From Oligoflexia bacterium (lineage in GTDB: Bacteria; Bdellovibrionota; UBA1018), in NCBI GenBank assembly GCA_023701205.1, contig JAMPXJ010000028.1, forward strand, positions 1 to 63,184: a stretch of DNA of 63,184 bases, written 5' to 3'. A model generated the notes under the pieces. That model had not been told where the DNA came from, made no database searches, and saw nothing but the letters and a program-made list of their open reading frames with translations. The position numbers were made by a program, and so were the translations under genes. The stretch's first letter is position 1, and each line of letters opens with the position of its first letter. Of the stretch, positions 1 through 7,833 are shown piece by piece.

Positions 1-695
1 ATGCCTAATAAGTGTCACCTATGTTTCCGGTTCGTGTAACCCATGTCTGGAGTTCAAAGTGTTACCCATGTATCAGGTCCGGACCATCCGCCCTCGGTGA
101 TGGCGATAGAATAACATTGCCCCTGCGTTAAATGCTTCATTTCAGCTTGATTTCCCAAAACACCAGGGATAGACACATTCTCAGTCATGCCCCGCAAGCC
201 TGCCCAGCAGCTCGACTTCCTCAAAACCCCCGCGTTCCGCGGACTAGCGCGCCGCGAGCACGGCGGGCGCCTGGGCGAGGGCCGGCGCAAGACCGCGCGC
301 CCGATGAGCCCGCGGCTGCCGCTGCATGTGGTGCTCCGATCGGAGAAGGCCAAAGACGACTGGTCGCTTCTGCGCGCGAAGCACGAGAAGCGCGTGAAAC
401 ACCTGGTTTTCGGCCTCGCGAAGCGATTTCACGTGAAGGTGTATCGCTACGCCAACGCGGGAAATCACCTGCACCTGGTACTCAAGGCCAAGAACAAAGA
501 CGGCTTCCAAGCTTACCTCAGGGCCCTGACCGGCACGATCGCGCGCACGATCACGGGCGCCAAGAAAGGCATCCGCAAAGGCCGCTTCTGGGACGCGCTC
601 GCGTACTCGCGCGTGGTGACCTGGGGACGGGAGCTCAAGAACGTCAGCTTCTACGTCATCATGAACGAGCTCGAAGGCCAAGGGGTCTGGTCGCG
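1..695. repeat. Left arm of about 0.7 kb terminal inverted repeat
   Basis: Bases 1-695 match the reverse complement of 62450-63144 with only scattered substitutions; position p pairs with 63145-p. The match stops abruptly at the TGGTCGCG near 689-696, inside the 3' part of the transposase gene carried by both arms. The arm holds an IS481-like terminus (1-80), a short spacer and most of a Y1 transposase gene. Left-arm sequence begins at the very first base, so the true outer boundary is not visible here. Confidence 0.95.
12..71. mobile_element. IS481-like element terminus with three repeated boxes
   Basis: Three copies of a 13-base box, GTGTNACCYATGT, lie at 12-24, 34-46 and 59-71. Repeated boxes of this kind are typical transposase-binding sites at IS481-family ends. 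The same boxes occur in the right arm, directly before a transposase start codon (63160), which identifies this block as the transposase-proximal end of that element. No transposase coding sequence for this copy lies inside the window; it would be to the left of base 1. Confidence 0.7.
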
Positions 696-852
696 GCAAT
701 GGTTGAAGCGGTCGCAGGAGGCGCCTGGCCTTCGGGGTGCGGCCAGCTGGGATTTTGGGCAATCGGGCTGGGTTCGGTTCCGTGGCATGCGGTGGTCGGG
801 TGCCCGCCGTGCAGCGGCGACTCGTGGGGGCGCTTTTCGCGGAGTCATTTGA
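187..852 (+). CDS. Y1/HUH transposase, REP-associated type (left copy, altered C-terminus)
   Basis: 221 residues. Single-strand-specific tyrosine transposase of the IS200-like Y1 superfamily: the HUH motif is in NHLHLVLK (about residues 91-98) and the candidate catalytic tyrosine is in FYVIMN (about 155). Residues 1 to about 169 are nearly identical to the copy at 62398-62958, differing at a handful of sites. After WSR the two proteins diverge completely. The last 50 residues here are low-complexity and Gly/Arg/Ala-rich, and look like read-through into flanking DNA rather than a native C-terminus. No REP-like palindromes were recognised beside it, so the RAYT label rests on the protein alone. 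It may be inactive. Confidence 0.8.
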   Translation: MPRKPAQQLDFLKTPAFRGLARREHGGRLGEGRRKTARPMSPRLPLHVVLRSEKAKDDWSLLRAKHEKRVKHLVFGLAKRFHVKVYRYANAGNHLHLVLKAKNKDGFQAYLRALTGTIARTITGAKKGIRKGRFWDALAYSRVVTWGRELKNVSFYVIMNELEGQGVWSRQWLKRSQEAPGLRGAASWDFGQSGWVRFRGMRWSGARRAAATRGGAFRGVI

Positions 853-980
853 TCGCGGGGGGGGGGTTCGCGGAGGCGCTTGTAGCAGCTTCGAGATTCC
901 GGATGTGCAACACTCCCCGGGGTTTTCGCTGTTTTCAATTTCGCTTTCCCGTGCGAGCATGGCCCCAGATAGGGAACGCT

Positions 981-1607
981 ATTAAATTCGATCTTCGGCT
1001 TCTGCTGCTGACATTTCCGATGCTCTCGCTCGCGGGTTGCGCAATCGCGCCGCTCTCCAATACGCACACGGCGCAGCCTCTGGGAGGCGGACACGTTGCG
1101 GTAGAGACTGGCGTCGCGGGCGTGGGGGATTCTGCGGTGATACCCAATCTCCGGCTGCGGGTCGGCCTGAGCGATTCGTTCGATCTCGGAATCGAGTATG
1201 AGTTTTTTTCACTGGGGCTGATCGCGAAATACGCCATAAGCCATGATCCGGAGGGATTCTCCTACGCGATGCTCGGGGGCGCCGGTACGTCGCCGAGCGA
1301 CGATTCCTCCGCCGGCAGCTATGTTTATCTGGGCGCGATCGCGAGCGGGCGCTTCGGCGCGTTCGAGCCTTTCGTCCTGACCCGTTTCAACCATGTCTGG
1401 CAGAATGGAAGGACCTTCGACTTCGGTCCGCTCGGCGGCGTAACGCTCCCGGCGGGAAGCTTCAGCTATTTCAACTTCGCGCTCGGGAGCTCCGTCTGGC
1501 CGGTGAACTGGTTCGGGCTCGCCTTCGCACTCAACGCGTTGAGCTCTGGCGCATCGACGGACGCCTCTCCGTTTTACCCGACGGGGAGCCTTCTTTTCCG
1601 CTTCTGA
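981..1607 (+). CDS. Predicted outer-membrane lipoprotein, small beta-barrel-like
   Basis: About 208 residues. The reading frame carries a classical lipoprotein signal: LRLLLLTFPMLSLAGC, with the lipobox Cys as first mature residue. The body is rich in Gly, Ser and aromatic residues, has alternating strands (such as LRLRVGLSDSFDLGIEYEF) and ends in a terminal Phe (SLLFRF), all usual for small outer-membrane barrels. No family was recognised. The start is unusual. An ATT at 981 lies 5 bases after AGGGA (971-975) and would give MKFDLR before the hydrophobic stretch, an ideal signal peptide. The only standard in-frame alternatives are a GTG at 951 without a visible ribosome site, which adds ten residues, and an ATG at 1020 inside the signal. 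The ATT reading is an inference. Confidence 0.65.
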   Translation: MKFDLRLLLLTFPMLSLAGCAIAPLSNTHTAQPLGGGHVAVETGVAGVGDSAVIPNLRLRVGLSDSFDLGIEYEFFSLGLIAKYAISHDPEGFSYAMLGGAGTSPSDDSSAGSYVYLGAIASGRFGAFEPFVLTRFNHVWQNGRTFDFGPLGGVTLPAGSFSYFNFALGSSVWPVNWFGLAFALNALSSGASTDASPFYPTGSLLFRF

Positions 1608-1622
1608 AAGCGAAGCGCTTTT
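1607..1622 (+). terminator. Short hairpin after the 981-1607 gene
   Basis: AAAGCG-AAG-CGCTTT begins at the last base of the stop codon, forming a 6-bp stem with a 3-base loop followed by only one further T. It is a weak terminator candidate. The rest of 1623-1850 shows no gene. Confidence 0.3.
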
Positions 1623-1850
1623 CGCATCGATCAGGAGCGCCGTAGCTCCGGGCCCCCAAGAGGCGTAGCGTGATTGCCCGGAACTGTCGATCCGGCCCTT
1701 AACACTATTTTTCCCTCCTGAAATCGGCAAGAAATTCCGATCCCTCTCCTGTGGACATTTGGACACGTCCTCAAGCTCGGTTTTGCCGGGTAAAATCATA
1801 GGAGCAGGACGTAAGGCCGTGTCTTCCGGGACGCAGGCTTCGCGGGAAAG

Positions 1851-3497
1851 GTGTTTTTACGCATGGCCAGGATGGGAGGGCGCGGATGCGCCATCGCCGC
1901 ACAGGGCGCCAGCAGCCTGTTATCGATCCTTCTGATCGCCTCAGGTTGCGCGAAGAAGGCGGAGACGGCCACGGGCTTCACGGTGAGCACGCGCTCTTAT
2001 CAGTTCTCGGCCGTGTCCGGCTCCAATCACGATGCGACGGTCGCGATTGGTCAGACCACTTACTCGGGGGCCGGCGCCATCAAAGGCTTCGCCCAGGCGC
2101 TGCCCGAGAGCGCCGAGATCAGCTTCACGATCCCCATGCTCGAGGATCTGGGCGAGTTCGGCTCGCTCACGCTCGTGGGGAAGGCTACATCCATTCCGTC
2201 GCCGCTGAGTTACGTCACGCCATTTCTGGTTTCGCTCTCCGACGGCACGAACGAGCTGGTGAACCTCGCCCGCACGGGCGCCAGCGGGGACTGCCGCGCG
2301 GCGGGCTTGCTCAACAGCAGCGGCACCGACCAGAATCCCGGCTGCGTCGTGAATTCGCCCAGCGCCTTCGCCGGCTTCATGCCCTGGTTCCTGCAGCAAT
2401 ATGGGGTCATGTCCTCCGCTCCGAGCGTGAATCTCTTCCCGACCTGCAACTGGACCGGGGGCGTGGCGCCGCCGTCGACGGATCCGAGCTGCGCGTTCAA
2501 CTCCAACTTCTTCGTCGGCGGGAAGCTCCGCTCCGGCGTGAATTACACGGCCAAGTACGTGCTGATCACCGAAGAGGCCTCGAGCGTCACCGGGCTTTCG
2601 GCCGGGATGGAGCTCACGGTGCTCAAGAAATCCGACGCGACGAGCGGGGGCGCGGTCGATCTGAATCTCGTGATCGTGGGAAACTCCAATATCAGCGCCT
2701 CGCGCAGTGAAAAAGGGACTCGCAACCTCAATACGTTGCTCGGTTCGGTCTCGGAGCTGCTCAATCAGGCGGGAACCGGGATCAGGATCGGCTCGGTAAG
2801 CCTTTATGAGTGGGGCGGCACCGACGGAGATGCCTATGCCACCATTCGCAGCGATCAGCTCTCCACGCTCTTCCGCGCCGGGGAGACCTTCCTGAGCTCG
2901 GCGAGCGGCGGCAAAGCCATGAACGTCTACCTGATTCAACAGTTCTCCGACGACAGCCAGTTCCTCGGCATGTCGGGCGCGATCCTGGGACCGCCGATGA
3001 ACGGGTTGAGCACGAGCGGCGTGGCGGTGGCTACCTTCGGAGAGATCTCGAGCTATAACCCTGATTGCACGAGCGGCGAAACTTGCGCGCTCGCGACGCA
3101 GGATGCCGGTTTCGTGGATTGGGGAGCCACGATCGCCCACGAGATGGGACATTATCTCGGGCTGAATCATCCTTCGGAGCGCGACGGCACGATGCACGAC
3201 ACGGTGCTAGATACGCCGATTTGCACCGCGAAAGGCACGAGCGGTTACATCGGCATCACCTCCTGCCGCGCCACGGACACGCACGTGATCAGCGGCAGCA
3301 CGACGACCTGCAACGACGCGTGCCCCGGCTACAGTGCGACGACCGGGGTCTTCTGCCCGACCCGACCGGAGTGCCAGTTCAATCATCTCATGTGGTGGAG
3401 CTCCAAGAATTTCAGCGAGACGACCCTGTCGGGCGATGGTAACCTGATCTCGACGTATTCGGGATTGAAGCTGAACTACAATCCCCTGATTCAGTGA
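1851..3497 (+). CDS. Zincin metallopeptidase-like lipoprotein
   Basis: 548 residues from GTG 1851, or 544 from ATG 1863, which is better spaced from AAAGG at 1847-1851. The N-terminus has a lipoprotein signal with lipobox IASGC. The C-terminal third holds HEMGHYLGLNH, the HExxHxxGxxH zinc signature of metzincin-type peptidases (M12/M43-like), followed about 70 residues later by a plausible Met-turn in FNHLMWW. Several Cys pairs suggest disulfides in the periplasm or outside the cell. The long N-terminal part (about 400 residues) was not recognised. Expected role: zinc-dependent proteolysis at the outer membrane; the substrate is unknown. The next gene starts 25 bases downstream on the same strand. 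Confidence 0.8.
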   Translation: MFLRMARMGGRGCAIAAQGASSLLSILLIASGCAKKAETATGFTVSTRSYQFSAVSGSNHDATVAIGQTTYSGAGAIKGFAQALPESAEISFTIPMLEDLGEFGSLTLVGKATSIPSPLSYVTPFLVSLSDGTNELVNLARTGASGDCRAAGLLNSSGTDQNPGCVVNSPSAFAGFMPWFLQQYGVMSSAPSVNLFPTCNWTGGVAPPSTDPSCAFNSNFFVGGKLRSGVNYTAKYVLITEEASSVTGLSAGMELTVLKKSDATSGGAVDLNLVIVGNSNISASRSEKGTRNLNTLLGSVSELLNQAGTGIRIGSVSLYEWGGTDGDAYATIRSDQLSTLFRAGETFLSSASGGKAMNVYLIQQFSDDSQFLGMSGAILGPPMNGLSTSGVAVATFGEISSYNPDCTSGETCALATQDAGFVDWGATIAHEMGHYLGLNHPSERDGTMHDTVLDTPICTAKGTSGYIGITSCRATDTHVISGSTTTCNDACPGYSATTGVFCPTRPECQFNHLMWWSSKNFSETTLSGDGNLISTYSGLKLNYNPLIQ

Positions 3498-3522
3498 ACC
3501 GGACCGGGACCACCAGCGAACT

Positions 3523-4485
3523 ATGTCGAAAACCTTACTGACGTTGGGGCTATTGCTTTTGAGCTTGGCGGGCGCGCCCGTGGCGCACGCGGCAGGTGAT
3601 GCCGAGATCCAGGAGCAGGTCGGCGAGATCATCCGCCAGCGGCACCCGACCGATACGCCCGAGACCTGGCGCGGGCTCGGTCCCGCGGCGCCGCGGAACA
3701 TCATCGAGATGTATCTTAAGAGCGATCACATCCTTCACCGGGTGAGGCTGCTGCAGGGGCTGGGGTGGTTCGATACGCCGGAGGCCTCGGAGTTCCTCAA
3801 GGCGCAGGCGAGCGCGACGAACGAGGACGCGATCCGGACCACGGCGGTGCGCTCGGTCGCGCATTCGCAGGGAGCCAAGGAGACCGAGTTTCTCGCGAAG
3901 TTTCTCGAGCATCCGGATGTGCAGACGCGGTTCGCCGCGGCCGATGCGCTCAAAAGGCTGAATGATCCGCGGGCGGATGAGCTCGTGGCGAGCTATCTCA
4001 AGAAGGAAAAAGCCCCTTGGATCGCGGGAAAGCTCGAGGGGAGGTTGCCCGAGCCCAAGGGGCGGTCGACTCCCGAAGCGCGCACCGAAGGGCGGCTGAG
4101 CGCGGAGTTCCACGGCGAATGGCGCGGCTTCTGGCTTCTGCCCAAGGGCCCGCAGGAGCCTGGTTTGAGCAGTGATGAGGCCACGTTCAAGCTCAGGCTC
4201 GAAGGAGACAGGCTTCATGGCGAGCTGGCGATCTCGGGAAAGCCCGGTTCCGGAAAGGCCAAGCCGAAGGTCTTTCGGCTGGAGCGCGTGACGGGCAGGG
4301 CAACGAAGATCAGCGGAGTGCTCGTCGGGTCTTCGCGCACGCCGCTTCTGCGCGCGTCGCCCGCGCCTTCGGAAGAGCTCGAGTTCGAGGCCGAGATCGG
4401 ACAGGAGGCCGGCAGCTTCCTGCTCACGTTGCGCGCAAGCAGGCTCGGAGCGACTCTCGTGGCGCGGCGGACTCCCGTGCGCTGA
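3523..4485 (+). CDS. Secreted HEAT-repeat protein
   Basis: 320 residues with a clear signal peptide (LLTLGLLLLSLAGAPVAHA, then AG). Residues about 60-155 show HEAT-type helical repeats: pairs of amphipathic helices with periodic Ala/Leu and a dibasic end, for example SEFLKAQ...IRTTAVRSVAHS and TEFLAKF...TRFAAADALKRL. The C-terminal half (about 190-320) is predicted beta-rich and was not recognised. HEAT repeats act as protein-binding scaffolds. It follows the zincin lipoprotein by 25 bases and is probably co-transcribed with it, so it may assist or bind that peptidase in the periplasm. That link is inference. Confidence 0.65.
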   Translation: MSKTLLTLGLLLLSLAGAPVAHAAGDAEIQEQVGEIIRQRHPTDTPETWRGLGPAAPRNIIEMYLKSDHILHRVRLLQGLGWFDTPEASEFLKAQASATNEDAIRTTAVRSVAHSQGAKETEFLAKFLEHPDVQTRFAAADALKRLNDPRADELVASYLKKEKAPWIAGKLEGRLPEPKGRSTPEARTEGRLSAEFHGEWRGFWLLPKGPQEPGLSSDEATFKLRLEGDRLHGELAISGKPGSGKAKPKVFRLERVTGRATKISGVLVGSSRTPLLRASPAPSEELEFEAEIGQEAGSFLLTLRASRLGATLVARRTPVR

Positions 4486-4650
4486 TGAAGACGTGATTCA
4501 CGGGGCATTTCTCCGAACAGCTGTCAACGAGTTAGGCACCTTGTCGGGCCCTGTCGAGACCGCGAGGCGGATGGGCGCAGGAGCGTGCAGGTAAGAGGGT
4601 GATTTCGCCGAGGTTTTGCGCGAATTCGCGGGAATCCGGGCGCTTCCGCA

Positions 4651-4666
4651 TGGCATGGACGCTGCA
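4651..4666 (+). promoter_or_regulatory. Possible sigma-54 (-24/-12) promoter
   Basis: TGGCATGGACGCTGCA has GG and GC separated by exactly 10 bases, as required at sigma-54 promoters; the -12 box is CTGCA rather than TTGCA. It lies 24 bases before the ATG at 4691, which is close but leaves room for the ribosome site at 4682-4687. Confidence 0.35.
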
Positions 4667-4690
4667 CCCTATAAACCTGACGAGGAGCCC

Positions 4691-5167
4691 ATGAGAAATC
4701 TCAAAAGGATCGGATATCTCCTGTTTTTCATCCTGGTGATCGAGGCCCAGGCCTCCGCCGCGGAGCCGGTCCGGCGTGGGCGGAAGGCGCCTCGTCCCGC
4801 GAATACGCAAAGCCAGCTTTCCGGAGAGGCCATGATGGCCACCGGCAGCGCCGCGGTCGGAACGACGATGGCGAGCGTTCAAGCGGTTCTCCACAATCTG
4901 GGTGCGGTGGCCGCGGGCGGTCTCGAAGCTTCGGCGATAGGTACCTTAGGCGCGTTCGCCCTGGTTGCGGCCGGCGCGGGCGGTTACCTCATCGGGGAAG
5001 GCCTGAACCGGATCGACGCGAAATATTGGAATCATGCCATGCGCGATGGCCTCGCCAGCGGCATCGATCGGGGCGCCGCGATCGCGGGTAAGGTGAAAAA
5101 GCAGCTGATGGAAAATTTCGACACCCCATCAGCCGAGCCTGCCGCGACGGTGTCTGGAGCTCTTTGA
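4691..5167 (+). CDS. Small exported protein of unknown function
   Basis: 158 residues. ATG 4691 was chosen because GAGGAG lies at 4682-4687 and because it begins directly with a signal peptide (MRNLKRIGYLLFFILVIEA, cleavage near ASAA). The mature part starts with a basic, proline-rich stretch. A Gly/Ala-rich hydrophobic segment follows (about residues 70-105), long enough to enter a membrane, and then an amphipathic end. No family was recognised. Its 3' end overlaps the convergent LysR gene by 39 bases (5129-5167). Confidence 0.55.
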   Translation: MRNLKRIGYLLFFILVIEAQASAAEPVRRGRKAPRPANTQSQLSGEAMMATGSAAVGTTMASVQAVLHNLGAVAAGGLEASAIGTLGAFALVAAGAGGYLIGEGLNRIDAKYWNHAMRDGLASGIDRGAAIAGKVKKQLMENFDTPSAEPAATVSGAL

Positions 5168-6082
5168 AGCCCCGGTGGACGGCAGGTCCAGGGCGGAACG
5201 CAGGACTTCGCGGAGCTCGTCCGCGAGCGTCTCGGCGACCAGTCTGATCCGGGCCGGAATCTCCGCCGCACCCGGGATGACGAGCGAGACCGGAAGGCCG
5301 CGTGCCGACCAGCGCGGCAGGACGCGTACCAGCTCACCCGATTCGAGCTTCTCCTTGCAGAGAAAGGCCGGAACCAAGGCCACTCCCGCTCCGTTCGCGG
5401 CGAGCTCCACGAGGCTTGCCATGTGATTCCCGAGCGCCCGTGCTCGAAGCGGGATGCTGACGGTTCGCGCGCCCGAGCAGAGCGTCCAGCGAGGGAGCGC
5501 CAGGCCGGGAAAGGCGAGGCTGTCGTGCTCCGAGAGATCGGCAGGTTCCCGAATCTCCGGTTTACGCGCGAGATAGGCGGGCGCGGCGACCGGGATCAGC
5601 GCGATCTCGCCGAGTTTCCTGGCGCGGAAGCTGCTCGGATTGAGCTTTCCGACGCGGATCGCGAGGTCGAAGCCTTCGCGCACGAGGTCGACCAGCTCGT
5701 CAGTGAAAGAGAACTCAAAGGAAAGCTCGGGATGCCGGCTGATCAGCCTGCCCATCGCCGGAGAGATCACCTGGACTCCGAGATCATCCACGGCAGTCAG
5801 CCGCACGACGCCGGAGATGCGGGCGTCCACACCGTCGAGCGTTCTTCGTGCCTCTTCAAGCGCGCGGATCGGGTCCCGGCAGCTTTCATAGAAGGCGCGG
5901 CCCGGTGCGGTGAGGCTGAGGCTCCGCGTCGTGCGCAGCAGGAGACGCGCATGCGCCTGATGCTCGAGGCGGCTCACGGCTCGGCTGACGGTGGATTTGG
6001 GAAGGTTCAGGACGGCGGCCGCCCGGGTGAAGCTCCCGAGCTCGATGACCTTGACGAAGATGCGAAGAGGTTCCAGTTCCAT
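5129..6082 (-). CDS. LysR-family transcriptional regulator
   Basis: 317 residues. Residues 1-60 form the LysR winged helix-turn-helix (ELGSFTRAAAVLNLPKSTVS...LEHQAHARLLLRTTR), followed by the linker helix and a periplasmic-binding-like co-inducer domain (about 90-295). It is transcribed divergently from the NmrA-type gene at 6173, the usual LysR arrangement, so that gene is the most likely target. The C-terminal 20 residues are basic and overlap the convergent gene at 4691-5167. The effector is unknown. Confidence 0.92.
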   Translation of the reverse strand: MELEPLRIFVKVIELGSFTRAAAVLNLPKSTVSRAVSRLEHQAHARLLLRTTRSLSLTAPGRAFYESCRDPIRALEEARRTLDGVDARISGVVRLTAVDDLGVQVISPAMGRLISRHPELSFEFSFTDELVDLVREGFDLAIRVGKLNPSSFRARKLGEIALIPVAAPAYLARKPEIREPADLSEHDSLAFPGLALPRWTLCSGARTVSIPLRARALGNHMASLVELAANGAGVALVPAFLCKEKLESGELVRVLPRWSARGLPVSLVIPGAAEIPARIRLVAETLADELREVLRSALDLPSTGASKSSRHRRGRLG

Positions 6083-6172
6083 GATTGTTCCGTTAAAGCA
6101 AAATTATATTGCAAATATCCCATCTAATCAACGGCGCGCCGGGGTGGCAAAGTGATGGAAAAGGAGAAAACG
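6083..6172. promoter_or_regulatory. Divergent LysR/NmrA promoter region
   Basis: This AT-richer gap of 90 bases separates the two divergent start codons. It includes AAAATTATATTGCAAATATCCCATC-type sequence around 6097-6124, the lowest-GC stretch nearby, where promoter and LysR-operator sequences would be expected. No clear T-N11-A dyad was assigned. Confidence 0.4.
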
Positions 6173-7021
6173 ATGAAAGACGCGACGATTCTGGTGTTCG
6201 GGGCTTCAGGCTCGGTGGGTGGGGAGCTGGTACGGCTGCTCAGGGAAAGGAAACTGCCGGTCAGGGCCACGACCGGCAAACAGGCCCATGAGAAGGACGG
6301 CGTGGAGTACCGCCATGTGAATCTCGTGACGGGCGAAGGGGTGAGCGAGGCGTTCGCGGGCGTCGACAAGGCCTTCATCTTGTCGCCCGCCGGCTACGCG
6401 GATCAGCATGCCGTTCTCTCGCCGCTCATTCGCGAGGCTCGGCGACGGAAGCTCTCGAAGGTCGTTCAGCTGAGCGCCTTCGGGGTCGAGGCCAATGAGA
6501 CGACACCCATGGGACGGGCAGAGCTCGAACTCTCGCGCTCCGGGCTCGCTTACAACGCGCTTCGGCCCAACTGGTTCATGCAGAATTTCCAGACCTTCTG
6601 GGCTCACGGGATCCGCGAGCGCGGTAAGATCAGCCTTCCGGCCGGCGACGCGAAGGTGAGCTTCATCGATACCCGCGACATCGCGGCTGTCGCGGCGAAG
6701 CTCCTGACCACGACCGAATTCGACAATCGCGCCTTCACGCTCACCGGGCCTGAGGCGATCGATCACGCGCGGGCGGCGGAGCTGATCTCGGAGGCCACGG
6801 GACGGAAGGTGAGCTACGAGGACATTCGGCCCGAGGAGTTCCGCTCCGGGCTGCTCGCGGCGGGAGTTCCGGCGGATTACACCGAGTTTCTGGTCACGAT
6901 CATGGGCTACCTCAAAGCAGGCTACAGCGCCGTCGTGACGGAGGAGGTGAACCGCATCCTGGGTCGGGCTCCTGCTTCGTTCGCGGCCTACGCCCGCGAG
7001 CACCGTAAGGCCTGGCTTTGA
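6173..7021 (+). CDS. NmrA-like NAD(P)-binding protein (atypical SDR)
   Basis: 282 residues. The N-terminus is a Rossmann fold with the atypical-SDR dinucleotide motif in ILVFGASGSVGGELVRLL (GxxGxxG). Later there are conserved NmrA-type features such as LRPNWFMQNF (about residue 133) and a C-terminal substrate cap. Family members act as NAD(P)H-dependent reductases or NADP sensors, often under LysR control. The start at ATG 6173 is favoured over in-frame starts at 6152 and 6155 because AAGGAG (6160-6165) is correctly spaced before it. The substrate cannot be predicted. Confidence 0.88.
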   Translation: MKDATILVFGASGSVGGELVRLLRERKLPVRATTGKQAHEKDGVEYRHVNLVTGEGVSEAFAGVDKAFILSPAGYADQHAVLSPLIREARRRKLSKVVQLSAFGVEANETTPMGRAELELSRSGLAYNALRPNWFMQNFQTFWAHGIRERGKISLPAGDAKVSFIDTRDIAAVAAKLLTTTEFDNRAFTLTGPEAIDHARAAELISEATGRKVSYEDIRPEEFRSGLLAAGVPADYTEFLVTIMGYLKAGYSAVVTEEVNRILGRAPASFAAYAREHRKAWL

Positions 7022-7052
7022 GTTCGAAGGCCGACTTTGAGGGGCCGTACGC

Positions 7053-7820
7053 TCAGTGGCGCTTTGAAAGCTCCGCCTTGAGGAACTCGCGGTAGGTGCG
7101 CGCCATGTTCTCCATGGTGATGCCCTTTGGGCAGGCGGCCTCGCAGGCTCCGGTGTTCGTGCAGTTGCCGAACTTCTCCTTGTCCATCTGGGCGATCATA
7201 TTGCGGGCGCGGCGCTCCCGCTCGACCTGCCCCTGGGGGAGCAGCGCGAGCTGCGAGATCTTGGCGCTCACGAAGAGCATCGCCGAGGCGTTCTTGCAGG
7301 CGGCCACACACGCGCCGCAGCCGATGCACGCGGCGGCGTCGAAGGCGAGATCCGCGTTCTCCTTCGCGACGGGAATATTGTTGGCGTCCTGGGCATTGCC
7401 CGTGCTCACCGAGACGAAGCCGCCCGCGGCCATGATCCGGTCGAGCGCGGCGCGATCGACAGCCAGGTCCTTGATCACGGGGAAGGAGCGGGCGCGGAAG
7501 GGCTCGACGGTGATCGTCTCGCCCTCGGTGAACCGGCGCATATGGAGCTGGCAAGTCGCCGTCTCGCGGTCCGGGCCGTGCGGGTTGCCGTTGATCGTCA
7601 TGGAGCAGCTGCCGCAGATGCCCTCGCGGCAGTCGTGATCGAAGGCGATCGGATCATCGCCCTTCTTGATCAGGTCCTGGTTGACCACGTCCATCATCTC
7701 GAGGAAGGACATGTCCGTTGAGATGTTCCGGGCCGGGTAAGTGACGAAGCGCCCGGGAGCGCCGGGCTTTTGTCGCCAGACTTTGAGGGTGAGATTCAGG
7801 CTCTTGTGGGTCGTGCTCAT
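7053..7820 (-). CDS. sdhB: Succinate dehydrogenase/fumarate reductase iron-sulfur subunit
   Basis: 255 residues from ATG 7820, 13 bases after the sdhA stop; a longer in-frame start at 7856 would overlap sdhA. It carries the plant-type [2Fe-2S] motif [16 protein letters not shown], then two ferredoxin-like cysteine clusters, [14 protein letters not shown] and [14 protein letters not shown], for the [4Fe-4S] and [3Fe-4S] centres. It passes electrons between the flavin of SdhA and the membrane haem subunit. It is the last gene of sdhCAB, encoded right to left. Long-type flavoprotein plus a single b558 anchor matches the class B complexes that use menaquinone; direction in vivo cannot be told from sequence. 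Confidence 0.95.
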   Translation of the reverse strand: MSTTHKSLNLTLKVWRQKPGAPGRFVTYPARNISTDMSFLEMMDVVNQDLIKKGDDPIAFDHDCREGICGSCSMTINGNPHGPDRETATCQLHMRRFTEGETITVEPFRARSFPVIKDLAVDRAALDRIMAAGGFVSVSTGNAQDANNIPVAKENADLAFDAAACIGCGACVAACKNASAMLFVSAKISQLALLPQGQVERERRARNMIAQMDKEKFGNCTNTGACEAACPKGITMENMARTYREFLKAELSKRH

Positions 7821-7833
7821 TTCTGCCTCTGCT

